Source: Lunularia cruciata
Taxonomy: Eukaryota; Streptophyta; Marchantiopsida; Lunulariales; Lunulariaceae
DNA length: 64,000 nt
Assembly: GCA_948567375.1 (NCBI GenBank)
Contig: OX419757.1
Coordinates: 74,400,001-74,464,000 of the forward strand
Direction: 5' to 3'
Shown here piece by piece: positions 35,746 through 45,860 of the stretch (positions within the stretch are counted from its first letter, which is position 1; every line of letters begins with the position of its first letter). Made by a program: the position numbers and the translations under genes. The notes below the pieces were generated by a model. It had not been told where the DNA came from. It ran no database searches and worked only from the letters and a program-made list of their open reading frames with translations.

Positions 35746-36590
35746 AGAGGAAAAGGAAGAGGGGTTAGGAACAAAGGGTTTCAACTTGGAAACATGAAAG
35801 ACAGGATGGATACACATGTGGCAAGGTAAGGCAAGTCGATAAGCAACAGGAGAGACAATGTGGGTGATATCAAAGGGTCCTATCCAATTAGTGGTAAGTT
35901 TATGAACTTGGGGATCAAGTGGGAGAGGGAGGTTACTAGAGGATAACATGACTTTATCACCAACTTCAAAGGTGAGATCACAACAATGGTAGTCCGCATA
36001 TTGTTTTTGGCGATTCTGAGCAACAAGGATGTGAGACTTGGCTTGTTGGAGAGATTGAGATATAGTGGTCAAGAATGTGGAAGTATGAGGAACTTGAGAG
36101 GGAGGGGGAGCAAGAAGAGAATCTGGCACAAGCAGATCTTGGCCAAAATTAAGAAAGAAGAGAGAAAATCCGGTGCTTGCCTGTTTGGAATTGTTGTAGG
36201 CAAATTCTGCAGCTGTAAGACATTCATCCCAGTTGGTATGGTGGACATTGACAAAAGCCCACAACATATCCTCCAATGTACAATTTGCACATTTGGTTTG
36301 TCCATCAGTTTGAGGATGATAGGCCGTGGACAAAACAAGCTTGGTGCCGAGTATCTGGAAGAGTGCTTGCCAAAACTTCTTGGTAAATCAAGGATCACGG
36401 TTGGAGATGAATACACATGGCATCCCATGATGCTTGAAGACATTGTCAAAGTAGATTTGTGCTAAGGTTGGAGCATCCACGGTATCACAGGTTGGTGCCA
36501 AGTGGATTGGCTTACTAAGTTTATCCACAAACACCACAATTGCTGTGTGTCCTTGTTTTGTCTTTGGCAAGGATGTGATGAGATCCTAGC
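35743..36590 (-). pseudogene. Integrase core of the chromovirus
   Basis: Two main frames are visible. 36570-36388 carries 'KQGHTAIVVFVDKLSKPIHL' and ends with 'FISNRDP', where the usual Asp of the second catalytic position is Asn. 36333-35743 carries 'STAYHPQTDGQTK', where the usual catalytic Glu is Lys, then 'TNWDECLTAAEFAYN' and a C-terminal part with 'FEVGDKVMLSS' and 'NWIGPFDI'. With two of the three acidic residues changed and the frame split, integration activity is lost. Confidence 0.85.
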
Positions 36591-37034
36591 TCACATACTC
36601 CCAGTGAGCGGATGGAATGGCAAGTGGTTGAAGGATCCACTAGGCTTCTGGTTGTTGGCCTTGTTACGTTGGCAACTCTCACATGATCGGACAAAGTCTC
36701 GAACATCTTGCGTCATGTTAGGCCACCACCATTGGCATTGGAGGGTGCCCAAGGTCTTGTTTACTTCCATGTGATCAGCTATTGGTAAATCATGGGCTTG
36801 TTGAAGGTGCACAAGTCGAAGATCACCTTTAGCTGGAACATGGATCTGGTCTGCATGGAATAAAAGGCCTTCATTGAAGGAGAAGGTGTTGTACTCCTTG
36901 TCGCATGTTGTTAGACAACCGTGTACCATTTGGAAGAAGAGATCTTGTTGTAGAGCTGATTGGAACTCATTATGGATCTTAGGGTCAATGGACACCATTG
37001 TAATTGCCGCCGTGATGAGAGGAAGAGCCTTCAA
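36591..37034 (-). pseudogene. Integrase zinc-binding (HHCC) region
   Basis: The frame reads 'LVHLQQAHDLPIADHMEVNK', then 'QWWWPNMTQDV', then 'SCESCQRNKANN'. The two His (HDLPIADH, where the second matches the usual spacing) and the C-x2-C pair are all present. It sits between the RNase H region and the integrase core, as in other Ty3/gypsy pol proteins. Confidence 0.8.
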
Positions 37035-37049
37035 ATCAGGTCGTCAAGA

Positions 37050-37446
37050 TAGAGCATCAGGGATGACATGGAATTGACCTGGTTTGTACTAAAGTTTGAT
37101 ATCAAACAATTGGAGTTGCTCTTCCCATCGATGATGCCGACTCTTCATGTGCTCCAAGTGTAAGGTCTGCAACAATGGCTTGTGATCAATTTGCATGATC
37201 ACTTGTTTCACCAAGAGATAATGTCTCCATACCTTGGTGGCATATAATTGCAAGTTGTTCCTGATCTTGAGCAAAGTAATTTCTTTCAACTGTATTTAGT
37301 TGGTGAGACACAAAGGCAATAAGATGTAGTCCATTTGGAAATTCTTGTTGCAACACATCTCCAATTGCAAAGTTAGAAGCATCAAAATCAACCACACAAG
37401 GTAGTTGAGGATCATATGGTTGAAGAATGGGTCTTGAAGACACCAT
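37050..37446 (-). pseudogene. RNase H region
   Basis: 'CVVDFDASNFAIGDVLQQ' contains the first catalytic Asp region. 'FVSHQLNTVERNYFAQDQE' and, in the next frame, 'QIDHKPLLQTL' follow in the usual order. The shift between frames near 37240 breaks the domain. Confidence 0.8.
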
Positions 37447-37499
37447 ATGCTTTAACTTCTGGAATGCTTCTTCATGCTTGGTGGTCCACTAGAAGCTCG

Positions 37500-38350
37500 A
37501 GTTCTTTCCCAAGAGGTCAGTCAATGGTGTAGCCACGTGAGCATAATAATGGATGAACCATTGGTAAAAACTGGCCAATCTATTGAATGCTCATACTTCT
37601 GTAGCATCCTTTGGGATAGGCCAATCAGTAATGGCCTTGATCTTCTCTTCTTCCATCTTGATCCCCTCTGATGAGATCTTATGACCCAAGAAGGTAACCT
37701 CCTTCTAACAAAAAGCACACTTTGACTTCTTGCAGTACAATTTCCGTTGTTGTAGTCGTTTTAGGACTTCTTGCACATGATTCACGTGTTCTGCCTCTGT
37801 CTTGTTATAAATTAAGATATCATCTAAGAACACCACCATGAACCGATCCAATAGTCCCTCCAACACCCGATGCATCTGATCCATGAAGACTATTGGAGCA
37901 TTAGTGAGTCCAAAAGGTAGAACTCTCCACTCAAAATGTCCATACCTTGTGCAAAAGGCAGTCTTTTGCACGTCCTCTCCTTCAATAGGAATTTGCCAAT
38001 AGCCGCTATGAAGATCTAGCTTGGAAAAGTAGCGTGCTCCACTTAGTTGATCAAGCAGGTCATCAATCTGAGGCAAGGGATATGCATTCTTCACGGTTTG
38101 CTTATTGAGCCCACGGTTATCAATATAGAAACAAAGTCCTCCATCCTTCTTTGGAACAAATAGTACCGGTGCTCCCCAAGGAGAGGTACTATGTCATATG
38201 AAATCCTTCTCCAACAACTTTGTAAGTGTTGTTCGCAACTCCTCCAACTTCTTTGGTGAGAGCCGATAGATTGGTCTACTCATTGGAGTACTCCCTAGCA
38301 ATAACTTGATCTTGAAGGGCATACCTCGATCAGAGGGTAATCCCTTTGGC
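37500..38350 (-). pseudogene. Reverse transcriptase of the chromovirus
   Basis: The order is 'SRPIYRLSPKKLEELR' (about 38285-38235), '[24 protein letters not shown]' pieces at 38094-38020, '[21 protein letters not shown]' pieces, then the catalytic '[12 protein letters not shown]' at about 37845-37810 with both Asp residues intact. The thumb and connection part contains 'FLGHKISSEGI'. In-frame stops occur near 38190 and 37705 and again around 37600-37490. The active-site motif is the best preserved part of the element. Confidence 0.9.
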
Positions 38351-38487
38351 AGATCATCTGGAAACACATTTGCAAACTCCTAAACTATCCGATCAACCAT
38401 TGCTTGATGAGGCTCTTGGCCTTCCTTAGATTGTTCTTGTGCAATTGGCTTGATCCACACCACAAATTTATCTTCCTCCAAAGCTTA

Positions 38488-38667
38488 TCTTCCTCCAAAG
38501 CTTGCTCTATGGCCGCTTCATTAACAAACTTCCCTTCCAGGGACTCATCTCTCTTCCAAGCTTGCTCCATGGTTGCCTTCTTGGCAAACTTCCCATCTTG
38601 GGACTCATCTCCCTTCCAGATTTTCCCTCTGGCTAACTTCTTGACAAACTTCACATCTTGGGATTGA
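38488..38667 (-). repeat. Three 60 bp coding repeats in the protease-RT spacer
   Basis: Units are 38488-38547, 38548-38607 and 38608-38667. In the minus-strand frame they encode 20-residue repeats of the type 'D.K(F/W)...ES.(D/E)GKFVKKA'. The length is an exact multiple of three, so the array can expand without breaking the frame. The repeats are charged and probably form a flexible or helical linker. Confidence 0.85.
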
Positions 38668-38747
38668 CTATTCTTAGGCGTCTTACTCAGAGGTGCCAGA
38701 CAACCCAATCGGAAATTCCTACCTTGGTATTGTACTTGAATTTGTCA

Positions 38748-39101
38748 TCAGGTCCAATCGAATTGAACCTTATGATGTTCAAGCCAAGGTAGACCCAGAA
38801 TGATATCATAGTATAGAGGTTTCACTACAAACCTCATACACTCCAAATACTCCTTCCCAATCTTGAAGGTAACTGGATATGAGGTGCGGAATGTAGAACC
38901 CTTTCTACCATCCGCCATCATCAAACTACTTCCAAACACTAGCTTGATAAGAATACCCAATTCCTTTGCTACTTGCATAGACATACAATTCTCTGAACTT
39001 CTAGAATCAACCAAAATTCTACAACCCCGATTAGATATTGTACCTTGCAAGTGAAGCAAACTTGCATAGGTCAAGCCTTCAATCCCATTGGAACTAATCA
39101 A
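38748..39101 (-). pseudogene. Aspartic protease of the chromovirus
   Basis: The frame holds 'LQGTISNRGCRILVDSRSSENCMS', the flap-region 'MMADGRKG' and 'YYDIILGLPWLEHH'. The active-site triad position reads D-S-R where Gly normally follows. The 'ILGLPWL' block is well kept. It would cleave the gag-pol polyprotein; the altered triad argues against activity. Confidence 0.85.
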
Positions 39102-39211
39102 GCTCCCAATAGGCGGCTCAAAATCTCCTACTTGGATTCTTCATTTCACTGACCATTTTGTTCCACAAACTCCATCTGGGCAACTTGTCGAGGTTGTCCA
39201 TTCCTAAGTGG

Positions 39212-39253
39212 ACATTCAGCAATGCGATGTCCAACTTGGCGATAATAAAAGCA
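39212..39253 (-). pseudogene. Gag zinc knuckle, one Cys lost
   Basis: The spacing C-X2-(C)-X4-H-X4-C is readable as 'CFYYRQVGHRIAEC'. The second Cys of the CCHC knuckle is Tyr here. The knuckle normally binds the element's RNA. Confidence 0.8.
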
Positions 39254-39382
39254 ACCTCCATTTTGTCATAATCTTTCTCTATCTACTATGCCAAGTGGTC
39301 TTCGTTGGATAGCATCAATCTCCATTGGTACCGGTTCTTCCACTCGTGCGTAGTGTACTGGTAGGCTTTGTGTAGGTTGAGG

Positions 39383-40021
39383 TCAAGACCAAGTTGTCGC
39401 AACCAAGGAATCAAAATGCTCAGCCAATTGCATAGCTTCTTCTACATTTTGTGGCTCCCGTATGGTCACCTCCAATTTGGTTTGTGACTTCAATCCTCGC
39501 ATAAATCGATCCAGAACTTCACATTCTTGGATATTTGGAATTTGCATAATGATGTTTTGAAATTGTGTGATGTAGCTTCTCACTAAGCTAATCTGCCTCA
39601 ACTCCACCAATTTATCTTGTGCGGCTTGAGTGGCATTTATAGTTTGAAATTGACCAAGTATTGCATCTTTGAATTCTGCCCATGTCAAAATCGATGTAAC
39701 AATTTGTTGTTCAGCTCTTTCTACTCGAAATCGCCACCAAAGTTTTGCCACGCCATCCAATTGGCTAGAAGCAAAGAGAATTTGTTTACGCTTGTCTTGA
39801 AGATTGGTGGCTTCAAAGTAACATTTGCAGTAGAAGATTGTGCCTAGAAGATTCTTGCCTTCAAACACCTTAGGTTTCAAAAATCGAATGCGATCTTCTC
39901 CATCTCGAACTGGCGCTCTGTCTATCTGTTCTTGTCGTTGCTTGTCTTGTTCATCTAACAATCAAGTAAGATGCTCGATTTGTTGTTGCATTGCAAGGAT
40001 AACATCCAGTATTGCCGCCAT
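39383..40021 (-). pseudogene. Gag of the chromovirus
   Basis: An ATG at 40021 starts 'MAAILDVILAMQQQIEHLT' and meets a TGA at codon 20 (39964-39962). After it the frame stays open to 39383 with the retrotransposon-gag hallmarks 'KPKVFEGKN', 'VAKLWWRF', 'WAEFKDAILGQF', 'YITQFQNI' and 'RFMRGLKSQTKLEV'. The early in-frame stop and the lost knuckle Cys make the product non-functional unless read through. Confidence 0.88.
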
Positions 40022-40276
40022 CGCTACTACTCTATTCCACTACCCTCAATTTATCTAATTAATTAACACATAGATACAACATGTCCACCATTCTCCATAA
40101 GTTACAACTGGAAGTATCAAGGGTTCCTCAGACACGGTGATCATATGTAGAAAATCCTACCCAAAGCGCGAGGTGATGAATTGTATGAAATGATGCTTTG
40201 GTAATATCTAGACATGAAAATCCCAATGGTTTGGTGGAAGTGGATTTGGTGGTCCATAAATTCTATCCATCCCATT

Positions 40277-40291
40277 CCTGCTCTGTTACCA
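40277..40291 (-). other. Primer-binding site (tRNA-iMet type)
   Basis: On the minus strand 'TGGTAACAGAGCAGG' follows the 5' LTR after a single base. It resembles the plant initiator-Met primer site (TGGTATCAGAGC). Confidence 0.8.
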
Positions 40292-40375
40292 ATGTAAAAG
40301 ACCGAAACCGAGCAGAGAAATAGGAGAATGGAAACTCACATTAGGACACTTGCCTAGCATGAGCTTTGGCTTTGG

Positions 40376-40383
40376 TATTTATA
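40376..40383 (-). promoter_or_regulatory. TATA box of the chromovirus 5' LTR
   Basis: The minus strand reads 'CTATAAATACC' about 90 bp before the end of the LTR, so transcription would start near 40345. The same box is kept in the 3' LTR (35205-35212). Confidence 0.75.
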
Positions 40384-40402
40384 GGTAGCATACAAGCCCC
40401 TT

Positions 40403-40611
40403 GAAGCTTCTCAAGAAACTTATTTGAGCCACTTTCTTGGAATGCAAGCCAAGTTAACCAGGAAGCTTCTTGAGAAGCCGTCTACTTGGCGTGCAAGCTA
40501 AGCTAGTTGGAAGCTTCTAGAAGCTTCCTTCTAGAAGCTACCTACTTAGGGTGTAAGTTAACTAGTTGGGAAGTTTCCCAAGAAGCTTCTTAGATGCTTC
40601 TAGAATATTCT
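40403..40611 (-). promoter_or_regulatory. Heat-shock-element arrays in the 5' LTR U3
   Basis: Arrays of inverted GAA/TTC units lie at 40403-40421 (20 bp upstream of TATA), 40462-40478, 40509-40536 and 40570-40611. 'GAAGCTTCTAGAAGCTTC' at 40510-40527 is a perfect four-unit heat-shock element. 'TTCTAGAATATTC' at 40598-40610 is a perfect three-unit one. This is the order of a heat-inducible promoter: element arrays close above a TATA box. Confidence 0.72.
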
Positions 40612-40680
40612 AGGCTATTTTATCTTATTCTCTACTTCGTAAACATGACTAACTTTGTCGCTAAATTCCATATTGTTACA

Positions 40681-41533
40681 CCCTCAAAGGGAACTACACC
40701 TTAGATTAGATATATGGATGGGTGATATGTTACCAAGCTATATCCTTACATTAGTTGCATGGATTGGTGACATATCAATCATTGTACTATTTGGTTGGTC
40801 AAACAAGTTTGACCAAAGGGAATCTTTTATTAAGAAGCTCAAAATAGCATAGGTGAGATACTATTAGAAAGATCTCAACAAGACAAAAAGGAGGAGAAGG
40901 CAATAAATCTTCTCTATGAAGTTGTGTAAGAGTACATTTTTCAAGGCTTAATTCTTTCATTTAATTCTCTAAAATTAATTGAAGTTTTGGTGTGTTTTTT
41001 ACTTTTACCCTATTGGTGGAAGTCTTCTTTTGGTGATTCCTTTATTTGATCTACTTAGACCATCATGTATAATATCTCTAAAGATATTACCAAGCCCATG
41101 TTCACCTATTGCTTTTTTTCTAGCTAATGGTATTATACATGGTCATTGGGCCTAAGCCCCGTATATGTTTCCTAATCAGCCATAGAGAAATCCAAAGGTT
41201 ACAGTTGGAAATCCAAAGGAGTTCAAAATCTCCTAATTACATCCAAGGAACTATTTGATAATAACTTCCTATCCACTAATCCTTAAGCATGGGTGGATTA
41301 TGGCTACGGCTACAGCCACCTTAGTGCATTGTTGTCTACTTTAAGTTTGTCAGATTCTAGAATAACACAAGGTCTTTTTATCATATCCTACCTACTATGT
41401 ACAAAGTATGTACATGAATAAAGGGTCTTGGTCTACAACTATAAGACCTACACTAGCCTACCTAAGAATTCATTTCATTTCTTCCTACCTATTCATCATT
41501 CATTTTGTATGAGGTCCTTGGTGTAGTTACACA
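40681..41533. other. Spacer with possible repeat remains
   Basis: No gene is recognised. Phrases such as 'cattgggcctaagcccc' and the following 250 bp look like part of an LTR or leader of an unidentified element, but no partner was found in the window. Confidence 0.35.
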
Positions 41534-41776
41534 TTGTTGGTATATATGGATGGTAATGATGAAAAACTACTCACTCCTTTATACATGTGTATTGATCCCA
41601 TGAGTTACTTTAAGTATGCTTCAACTATTTATTTGATGCTAGCCTTAGTCTTTGCAAACTTGGTAGTGGTATGCACATGTAGTTTAACAAACATTGCTAC
41701 AAGCTGGTCATTTGCATACACTTTATGTTCCAATGCATCAATCTATATCCAAATATCCTTCATCTTTGTATATTAG
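41534..41776 (+). pseudogene. Possible Ty1/copia RNase H-region fragment
   Basis: The frame contains 'DPMSYFKYASTIYLMLALVF', which loosely follows the copia pattern M-S-x3-Y-A-S-x-[IV]-x2-L-M-x-A-x-V at the RT/RNase H junction. The match is weak and nothing else of copia is nearby, so this could be chance. Confidence 0.25.
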
Positions 41777-41873
41777 TGGTTTTTATTAGCTATTTATTCT
41801 AGCTAGTCCAATAATTGGATCATGGTGTGCCTAATCATTGCGGCAACCCTTTTTGTTCATTCTCCAAGTTGGT

Positions 41874-42236
41874 TCATTTGCTGAGGAGCTTCATTTGTTC
41901 CTCTACCTCCTTCTTTTGTTGCAATTTCAAACTCAAAGTCAGGTCTAAGATATGAAGGTCAGTTATGGTCTTGAGGTTCTTATATCTCAATTTTACTGTC
42001 ATTTTTTTGGTACGGGCCTCTTCAAGTTTGGTTTTCAAGCTCTTGAGTTTGTTGTTTTGTGCTTGTAGCTTGTTGCTGTACTTCTCTTGTTGATGGAGAA
42101 CCTTGAGACTATGTTTGTTGACTTTGGCCTTTAGTTGGGCAAGTAGAGTTTTGTAGTGCTTGTATTTTTGGTGCTCATTCTTTGTGGAACTTCTCCAACT
42201 CCTTATCTCTCTTTGCATGTTGACCCTTTGCTTCAT
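41874..42236 (-). pseudogene. Coiled-coil ORF piece of the repeat family (second copy)
   Basis: This is a 120-codon frame rich in Lys, Gln, Glu and Leu with heptad-like spacing, including 'YKNLKTITDLHILDLTLSLK' and 'LQQKKEVEEQMKLL'. The same pattern, 'RYNNLKQLTDLCISNLSTNLK' and 'RQQEKMLE', is read on the minus strand at 44400-43944 within copy B. It therefore belongs to the C-terminal part of the same ORF, sitting beyond copy B's 3' part. Its function is unknown; coiled coils suggest self-association. Confidence 0.55.
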
Positions 42237-43199
42237 TTACTTCATTGCAAAGGAAGGCTTTCCCTTGGACCGGTAATTGTGTCTATCATGGAGGTACCGA
42301 ATAAAAACCATTGGTTTGTTGATTGTTGTATCAAGGCTTTTGTAGAATGGGAGGAACTCCTCCAAGGCATGCATCATTGGCATTATGATATTTGTTGTAT
42401 AGACCATTGTGGTGGTTCAATGTAGATGTCCTTGTGGTATAATTGGTAAGAAAGGGTTGTTCCCTCAAGGATGCAGCTTGGAAATAACTAAAACAAGACA
42501 AATGGAGTTATAATGATGACAATCTATTATTTTGTGTTTAACTTCTTGGGTAGCATCATTCCCAAAAGAGGGTAATGTTACCAAAAATGAGTGACAAACT
42601 AAAAAATGCTAAGCAATCTACTCTTTTATGTACTAAAAGGTCAAATCTAAGGGATTCCTAAGAAGGTGTGGGTTCATTTGTAACAAAGGTCACTTTGTTC
42701 TAGAATCTTGTTGTTTACCAATTGTCCATCCGAGCTTCAAACTACCAAAGTGTGGGTTGTAGGAGCTACAATTTGTATAATTCTATCACCACACAACATA
42801 CAAACTGCAACCCACAACCACCTTGCACAAATAGGGTATGATAACTTTGCAAACTAAACCGGAGTAAGAGGTTTTTGAACTAACATCACTTTGAAGACTA
42901 CAACAATAACATTACATTTGATCCTTTCCAGAAGGTGCAAGGTTATGAGAGTCTGAAATAATATGTGCTACTCAATCTTATATAAGAGTGTTAATTGACA
43001 AGATGTTAGGCTTATGTAGGCCTATTACCTCTTCTTGACATTCTTGACGTTCTTGACATTGGCAAAAATCCTAGAGAGATGCATTCTAGTTCCACACAAA
43101 TGCATCATTGCACTCTTATGCTCTGGTTTATACCTTAGGATTTGTCACTCCTAAATCGGTTGAGCATACATTCATTTATTTATATGGTAGAATAATACA

Positions 43200-43235
43200 A
43201 ATACATTGACTAATACATTGACAAATACATTGACT
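43200..43235. repeat. Tandem repeat, 3 x 12 bp
   Basis: The unit 'aatacattgac' plus one variable base occurs three times in a row. It lies inside the 3' part of copy B. A similar triplet of 'ttcttgac(a/g)' units lies at about 43030-43060. Confidence 0.85.
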
Positions 43236-43943
43236 TCATAATATAAAATTTTTATTTACTTGCAAAAGAAGAATGCACCAAATGGACATGGTGAACATCA
43301 GTCCTAAGCCTTTAATGCATTTTCTACTTGGCCACAAAAGATACAATGGCTTACAATGGATGGTAATTTCCTAAGTATATCTAAACTGGTCAGTCTTGAT
43401 CATATCTTATCCTAATTCTAAACCTAATGATAGGTAGCCATGGATGTAATCAACTCAATCGGGGGTTGTCTACCTCCAATAGACTAACACCACGTATAAG
43501 GTTAGCCCAAGTACCTATTTGCAAAGTATGTACATCCACAAACTTCCTAAGAATATGAAAACAAAGATGTTGACAACATGTACAAAGCAATGTCTCTTTG
43601 TTGGAAAATAAAAATGACCATGGCTATTTTTATAAGACTAGGCTCCAATCATTATTCCTCAGAGGGAGGAGCAGGTGGTGCTTGGGACAAACCCTTAATC
43701 CCCTTGTAGATATGAACTAGATACGCAAGCTCCCTTTGATAGCCATCCAAAATTTGGTTCAAAGATGGTTTGAGCCTCCTCAATCTTGGTATTACCATGG
43801 CTCAGAGTTTTGTAAACAACACTTTGAGTTGCTTGTTCTTGTATGTCTTCCTCTCCAACACATCAATTTGAGTGCACATACTTTTTGCCTTTGTTTGTTT
43901 AGAGGTCTCATTGGCCATGCCGTGCAATTGGCTGAGTAGCTAG

Positions 43944-44400
43944 GTGGTTGAATGCCCAATAGTTACGAGCAACACCCCTTGTTCATTCTCTAGATTGGCT
44001 TGTTTGATGCTAAGTTTGTTGCTCATTTCCTTACAAATCTGCTTTTCCTACTCCAACATCTTCTCTTGTTGTCTTTTGAGGTTGGTAGATAGGTTGGAGA
44101 TGCACAGGTCAGTCAATTGTTTCAGGTTGTTGTATCTAGTTTCAGCTACCTTTGTACCCATTTGGGCCAGTTCTAGCTCACTTTGTAGTGCTGCAACTTT
44201 GTCTTCTTGATTTTGTATCTCTTCTTTGTGTTAAGTTTGCTAGTGGAAGACCTATAGGCTATAGTCATCAACCTCCTTCTTCAACTCTTGGATTAGCTTT
44301 TTGTACTCATCTTGCCACTTTAGGTCTTCCCTCCAGATCTCCTCTAGGTGCCTCTCACCTCTCTTATCAATTTTTTTTTGTCTTGGATTGGACTAGGTGA
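43944..44400 (-). pseudogene. Coiled-coil part of the repeat-family ORF (copy B)
   Basis: The minus-strand translation reads 'RHLEEIWREDLKWQDEYKKL', 'QNQEDKVAALQSELELAQMG' and 'RYNNLKQLTDLCISNLS', with stops between blocks. It parallels 42236-41874. The plus-strand frames here are shadows of the heptad pattern. Confidence 0.55.
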
Positions 44401-44410
44401 TGTAAGTGGC

Positions 44411-45074
44411 AAATGAGGGTGGCTCGTTCCTTCATCTTTGGATCCAGCTTTTGGTATATTGGAAAAATTTCTTCCAATGCTTCTATTGCTAGGGTCATAG
44501 TATGAATAGTGTAAGCCACCAATTGTCAAGGTTGAAAATCACCATCCTTACCTAGTTATCTTTGTAAATTCTTCTTCATTTTTGGCCATGAGTTCTTATC
44601 ATGGCCCGAAATGGTCATCTCCTTTGCTTTATGAGCCGGAGCTGCTTCCTTGTTCTTATTTGCCTCGTTGTTTGTTGGGAGTATTGCATTTGTGATGATG
44701 TCATCTTTGTTTGTCTATCCTTCCCATACTACATCTCTTAACAAATGAGTGTGGCTTGTTCCTTCATCTTTGGATCCAACTTTTGGTATAATGGAAAATT
44801 TCTTCCAATGCTTCTATTGCTAGGTCATAGTATGACCAATGTAAGCCACCATTAGCCAAGGCGAGAGAATCGCCATCCTTACCTAGTTGTCTTTGTAACT
44901 TCTTCTTCATTTTGGGCACCGAGTTCTTGTCGTGGCCCAAAATAGTCATCTCCTTTGCTTCATGAGCCAAAGCTGCTTCCTTGTTCTTGCTTGCCTTGTT
45001 GTTGTTTGTTTGAGGTATTCCATTGGTGATGATTGTCACCTTTGTTTGTCTGTCCTTCCCATAATAGGGACAAT
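44411..45074 (-). repeat. Tandem duplication inside copy B, period 332 bp
   Basis: Unit 44411-44742 and unit 44743-45074 share 'gttccttcatctttggatcca', 'ttcttccaatgcttctattgct' (each shortened here) and 'gtcatctcctttgct' at constant offset. The period is not a multiple of three, so the duplication changes the reading frame between units. Confidence 0.85.
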
Positions 45075-45578
45075 AGGGATTGTCTTGCAAGTTTTGTTGG
45101 ACTTTGGCATGATATCTTTGTCTCATTGTTGTTGGTATCTTTGACACAATCCACCACAGGCAAGTTTGTTTCATCTTGTAATGCAAAGTTTCTCACTTGT
45201 TAGGAACCAAAGTGAAGACTAGAGCTGATTTTATAATTGGCCAGGGGGGGTTGGATTTTGCAACTGGCATCTTCTCCTTGTCCATGGATGTACTTCTTCT
45301 TTGACAAGCGGAGGTGACGATTGGGCCTTGTTGTTTGGTCCTTCTTGTTCCTTTTTAAAACCACAAAAAAATGAAATATATGTGAAGGACTCCTCACTCC
45401 CCAACTTTGCTCTATGATCAATTGTGTCAACTTGTCTGTTAGCCACCCCCTATCCTTGTGGTGGACCTTCCTTTTGATCCAACTTGTACATCTTGGTTTT
45501 ACTCTCCTTATCCCTTGACAAAGATTTCACCTCTTGAGGTCATTTTCATTCCTTTATAGGCTTGAACTTTTGCATAGG

Positions 45579-45860
45579 CTACATGAATCTTTTGTCAAAT
45601 TGTAATGGAGTTGTATGTTTATGTGTTTGGGCATACACTTTGTCCACATTGTGATATTTTTTGATCTCCTTAGGCAAGTCCAAGTCTTTGCTCAAGTAAG
45701 CCAGATGGTACATATGGGATAGGAACTTCTCCTTCTCTTTGTCCATCAAGAGGTTCATGAAAATGTAAAAGTGAACAATGAAGAAGGCCATGATGGTGGT
45801 GGAATCTTTAATCATGTCTTTTAGTAGCTTGATGACTTTCCACAAAGCATTATAGCACAA
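45579..45860 (-). pseudogene. Repeat-family ORF, central conserved piece (copy B)
   Basis: This frame of 93 codons contains 'FFIVHFYIFMNLLMDKEKEK', 'LPKEIKKYHNVDKVYAQT' and 'TPLQFDKRFM', collinear with copy A 30167-30400. It is the best preserved version of this block in the window. No known domain is recognised. Confidence 0.55.

Larger units (their letters stand above)
35100..40680 (-). mobile_element. Ty3/gypsy chromovirus, full length but inactive
   Basis: The element is 5581 bp with two similar LTRs (35100-35493 and 40293-40680), a primer-binding site at 40277-40291 and a polypurine tract at 35494-35508. Reading on the minus strand the order is gag, zinc knuckle, protease, spacer with three 20-residue repeats, reverse transcriptase, RNase H, integrase and chromodomain. 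Integrase before a C-terminal chromodomain places it in the chromovirus branch of Ty3/gypsy. Flanking 5-mers are 'ccatc' and 'ccctc', a duplication with one change. Every ORF is broken and several catalytic residues are altered. It lies next to repeat fragment D and inside a larger nest of older elements. Confidence 0.93.
40293..40680 (-). repeat. 5' LTR of the chromovirus
   Basis: This is a 388 bp LTR with terminal TG...CA and the inverted ends 'tgtaa/ttaca' intact. In the direction of transcription, U3 holds heat-shock-element arrays (40610-40403), then the TATA box, then about 85 bp of R and U5. Confidence 0.92.

Noticed and set aside
35575-36774. Plus-strand frames of 84-159 codons inside the chromovirus
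   Set aside because: They are shadows of the integrase and chromodomain frames on the minus strand.
43944-44400. Plus-strand frames with hydrophobic stretches resembling membrane proteins
   Set aside because: They are the antisense of the coiled-coil ORF on the minus strand, whose Lys/Glu/Gln codons read as Leu/Phe/Cys/Ser on the other strand.
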